A stretch of 64,000 nucleotides of DNA from JBKCUI01 sp052161625 (lineage in GTDB: Bacteria > Planctomycetota > Planctomycetia > Pirellulales > Pirellulaceae), in NCBI GenBank assembly GCA_052161625.1, contig CP197412.1. The stretch is one strand, 5' to 3'. The position numbers and the translations under genes were made by a program. Within the stretch, counting starts at the first letter, position 1. Every line of letters starts with the position of its first letter. A model generated the notes under the pieces. That model was not told where the DNA came from and did no database searches. It saw nothing but the letters and a program-made list of their open reading frames with translations. Shown piece after piece: positions 63,357 to 64,000 of the stretch.

Positions 63357-64000
63357 ATGTTTCGCATCCTTGTAAAGAAGTATATTCACGAGTCGCTCCT
63401 GCTATGGCTTTCGTGCGCGCTGGTCCTCTTGTTCTTTCCGTGGGTTCGCATTTGGACCGTCAGTCAGTTTGAACTCAGTGGCTTCGCCTCGATCCTCGAA
63501 CAGTTTCGGGCCTTCGAAAAGTTTTCGCCCGTTCCACTTGAACAGTTCCTCACCTACCAAGGTATGGTGGGGTTCACGTTTGATGAACCGGTCTTGCTCC
63601 TGTGCGTTCTCGTTTGGTCGATCTCGAGGGGTTCCGACGTGGTGAGCGGTGAATTGAATCGCGGAACGATGGAACTACTCCTTGCACAGCCTATCGAGCG
63701 AAGCCGTCTGTTTGCAGCCCATGCGTGCGTGACGATCTTGGGGCTGGTTCTATTGTGCATCTTGGTCTACGTCGGCATTTATCTCGGAATCATGACCAAC
63801 TCGACACCGGTTAGCACGGGTGGATCGATGCGGATCCCGTTTTTGAATCTGGATTTAGGAATTCCACTTTCTCCGAAGAAGCAAGAGTGGGTTCCTCTCC
63901 GAAATTTCGTGGATCCCTTTCTTTACATCCTTCCCACATTGAATTTGTTTGCATTGGGATTCATGGTGCTCGGTATCAGCGTTCTTCTGAGCGCTCGCGA
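63357..64000 (+). CDS. ABC-2 type permease (3' truncated by window)
   Basis: The frame opens at ATG 63357 (MFRILVKKYIHESLLLWLSC) and is open to the window edge, about 214 codons. It shows a TM helix right after the start, a long loop, then TM helices (VLLLCVLVWSISRG, ACVTILGLVLLCILVYVGIY, LPTLNLFALGFMVLGISVLL) and the SGELNRGTMELLLAQPIERS segment characteristic of ABC-2/NatB-type permeases. It probably exports a substrate with an ATPase encoded outside the window. No strong Shine-Dalgarno is seen. The transported molecule is unknown. Confidence 0.85.
   Translation, partial: MFRILVKKYIHESLLLWLSCALVLLFFPWVRIWTVSQFELSGFASILEQFRAFEKFSPVPLEQFLTYQGMVGFTFDEPVLLLCVLVWSISRGSDVVSGELNRGTMELLLAQPIERSRLFAAHACVTILGLVLLCILVYVGIYLGIMTNSTPVSTGGSMRIPFLNLDLGIPLSPKKQEWVPLRNFVDPFLYILPTLNLFALGFMVLGISVLLSAR

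Noticed and set aside
1..64000. tRNA, rRNA, insertion sequences, prophage or genomic-island boundaries
   Set aside because: No cloverleaf-like sequence, transposase, integrase or terminal inverted repeats were recognised, and composition looks even throughout.

Overview
The window looks like a chromosomal segment from a planctomycete, most probably of the Pirellulales (Rhodopirellula-type). The support is a Cys-rich YTV-type wall protein, SLA1-homology (SHD1-like) secreted proteins, DUF4254, DUF1569 and DUF4332 proteins, a formylglycine sulfatase, a secreted lactonase and many large planctomycete-style secreted or membrane proteins. Base composition is even at roughly mid-50s %GC by eye. I see no transposase, integrase, phage gene, CRISPR array, rRNA or tRNA. 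This reads as ordinary chromosome, with genes on both strands and short operons.

Layout. 1-9.2 kb: the 5' part of a minus-strand lipoprotein gene leaving the left edge, xylulokinase, rsmE, a minus-strand pair (a Rad50/YhaN-like protein with a broken P-loop and two DUF4332 domains, then DUF4254), fabH, and a minus-strand SPFH plus ribbon-helix-helix pair. 9.4-20.3 kb: a plus-strand run with a secreted HEAT/pseudo-receiver protein, a sigma-54 activator without receiver, ribBA, a FlgI-like HEAT lipoprotein, smc and csaA. 20.4-28 kb: a DapA-like aldolase and a secreted lactonase (minus), then an overlapping histidine kinase/NtrC-type regulator pair. A textbook -24/-12 sigma-54 promoter with an upstream palindrome follows, in front of a GCS2-type carboxylate-amine ligase. 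27-32.3 kb: a minus-strand sugar-nucleotide operon (manA, an unknown protein, a UDP-glucuronate-epimerase-like enzyme), then tatC with a very large extra loop, nnrD and a DUF1569 protein.

32.4-43.6 kb: a YdjC-type deacetylase, an esterase, a serine beta-lactamase-like hydrolase, queA, glgB, an RNase-H-like protein lacking its catalytic residues, small unknown proteins, a TPR membrane protein, a 17-bp tandem repeat and a REP-like hairpin, and a sugar transferase fused to a GGDEF-like remnant. 43.7-64 kb: a 1.5-kilo-residue SHD1-like secreted protein, corA, aconitase, the YTV wall protein with a strong terminator, a TolC-type lipoprotein, a large MscS channel, a sulfatase, a bcp peroxiredoxin and the start of an ABC-2 permease running off the right edge.

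Themes. Housekeeping genes (smc, ribBA, fabH, rsmE, queA, acnA, tatC, nnrD) are mixed with envelope genes. A recurring feature is the degenerate enzyme or signalling domain: an ATPase without P-loop lysine, a receiver without phospho-acceptor, a GGDEF-like domain without its signature and an RNase H without its acidic residues. The best regulatory hypothesis is the 22.8-27.0 kb block, where a two-component bEBP sits directly upstream of a sigma-54 promoter. All starts, domains and functions come from reading the sequence; no searches were run.
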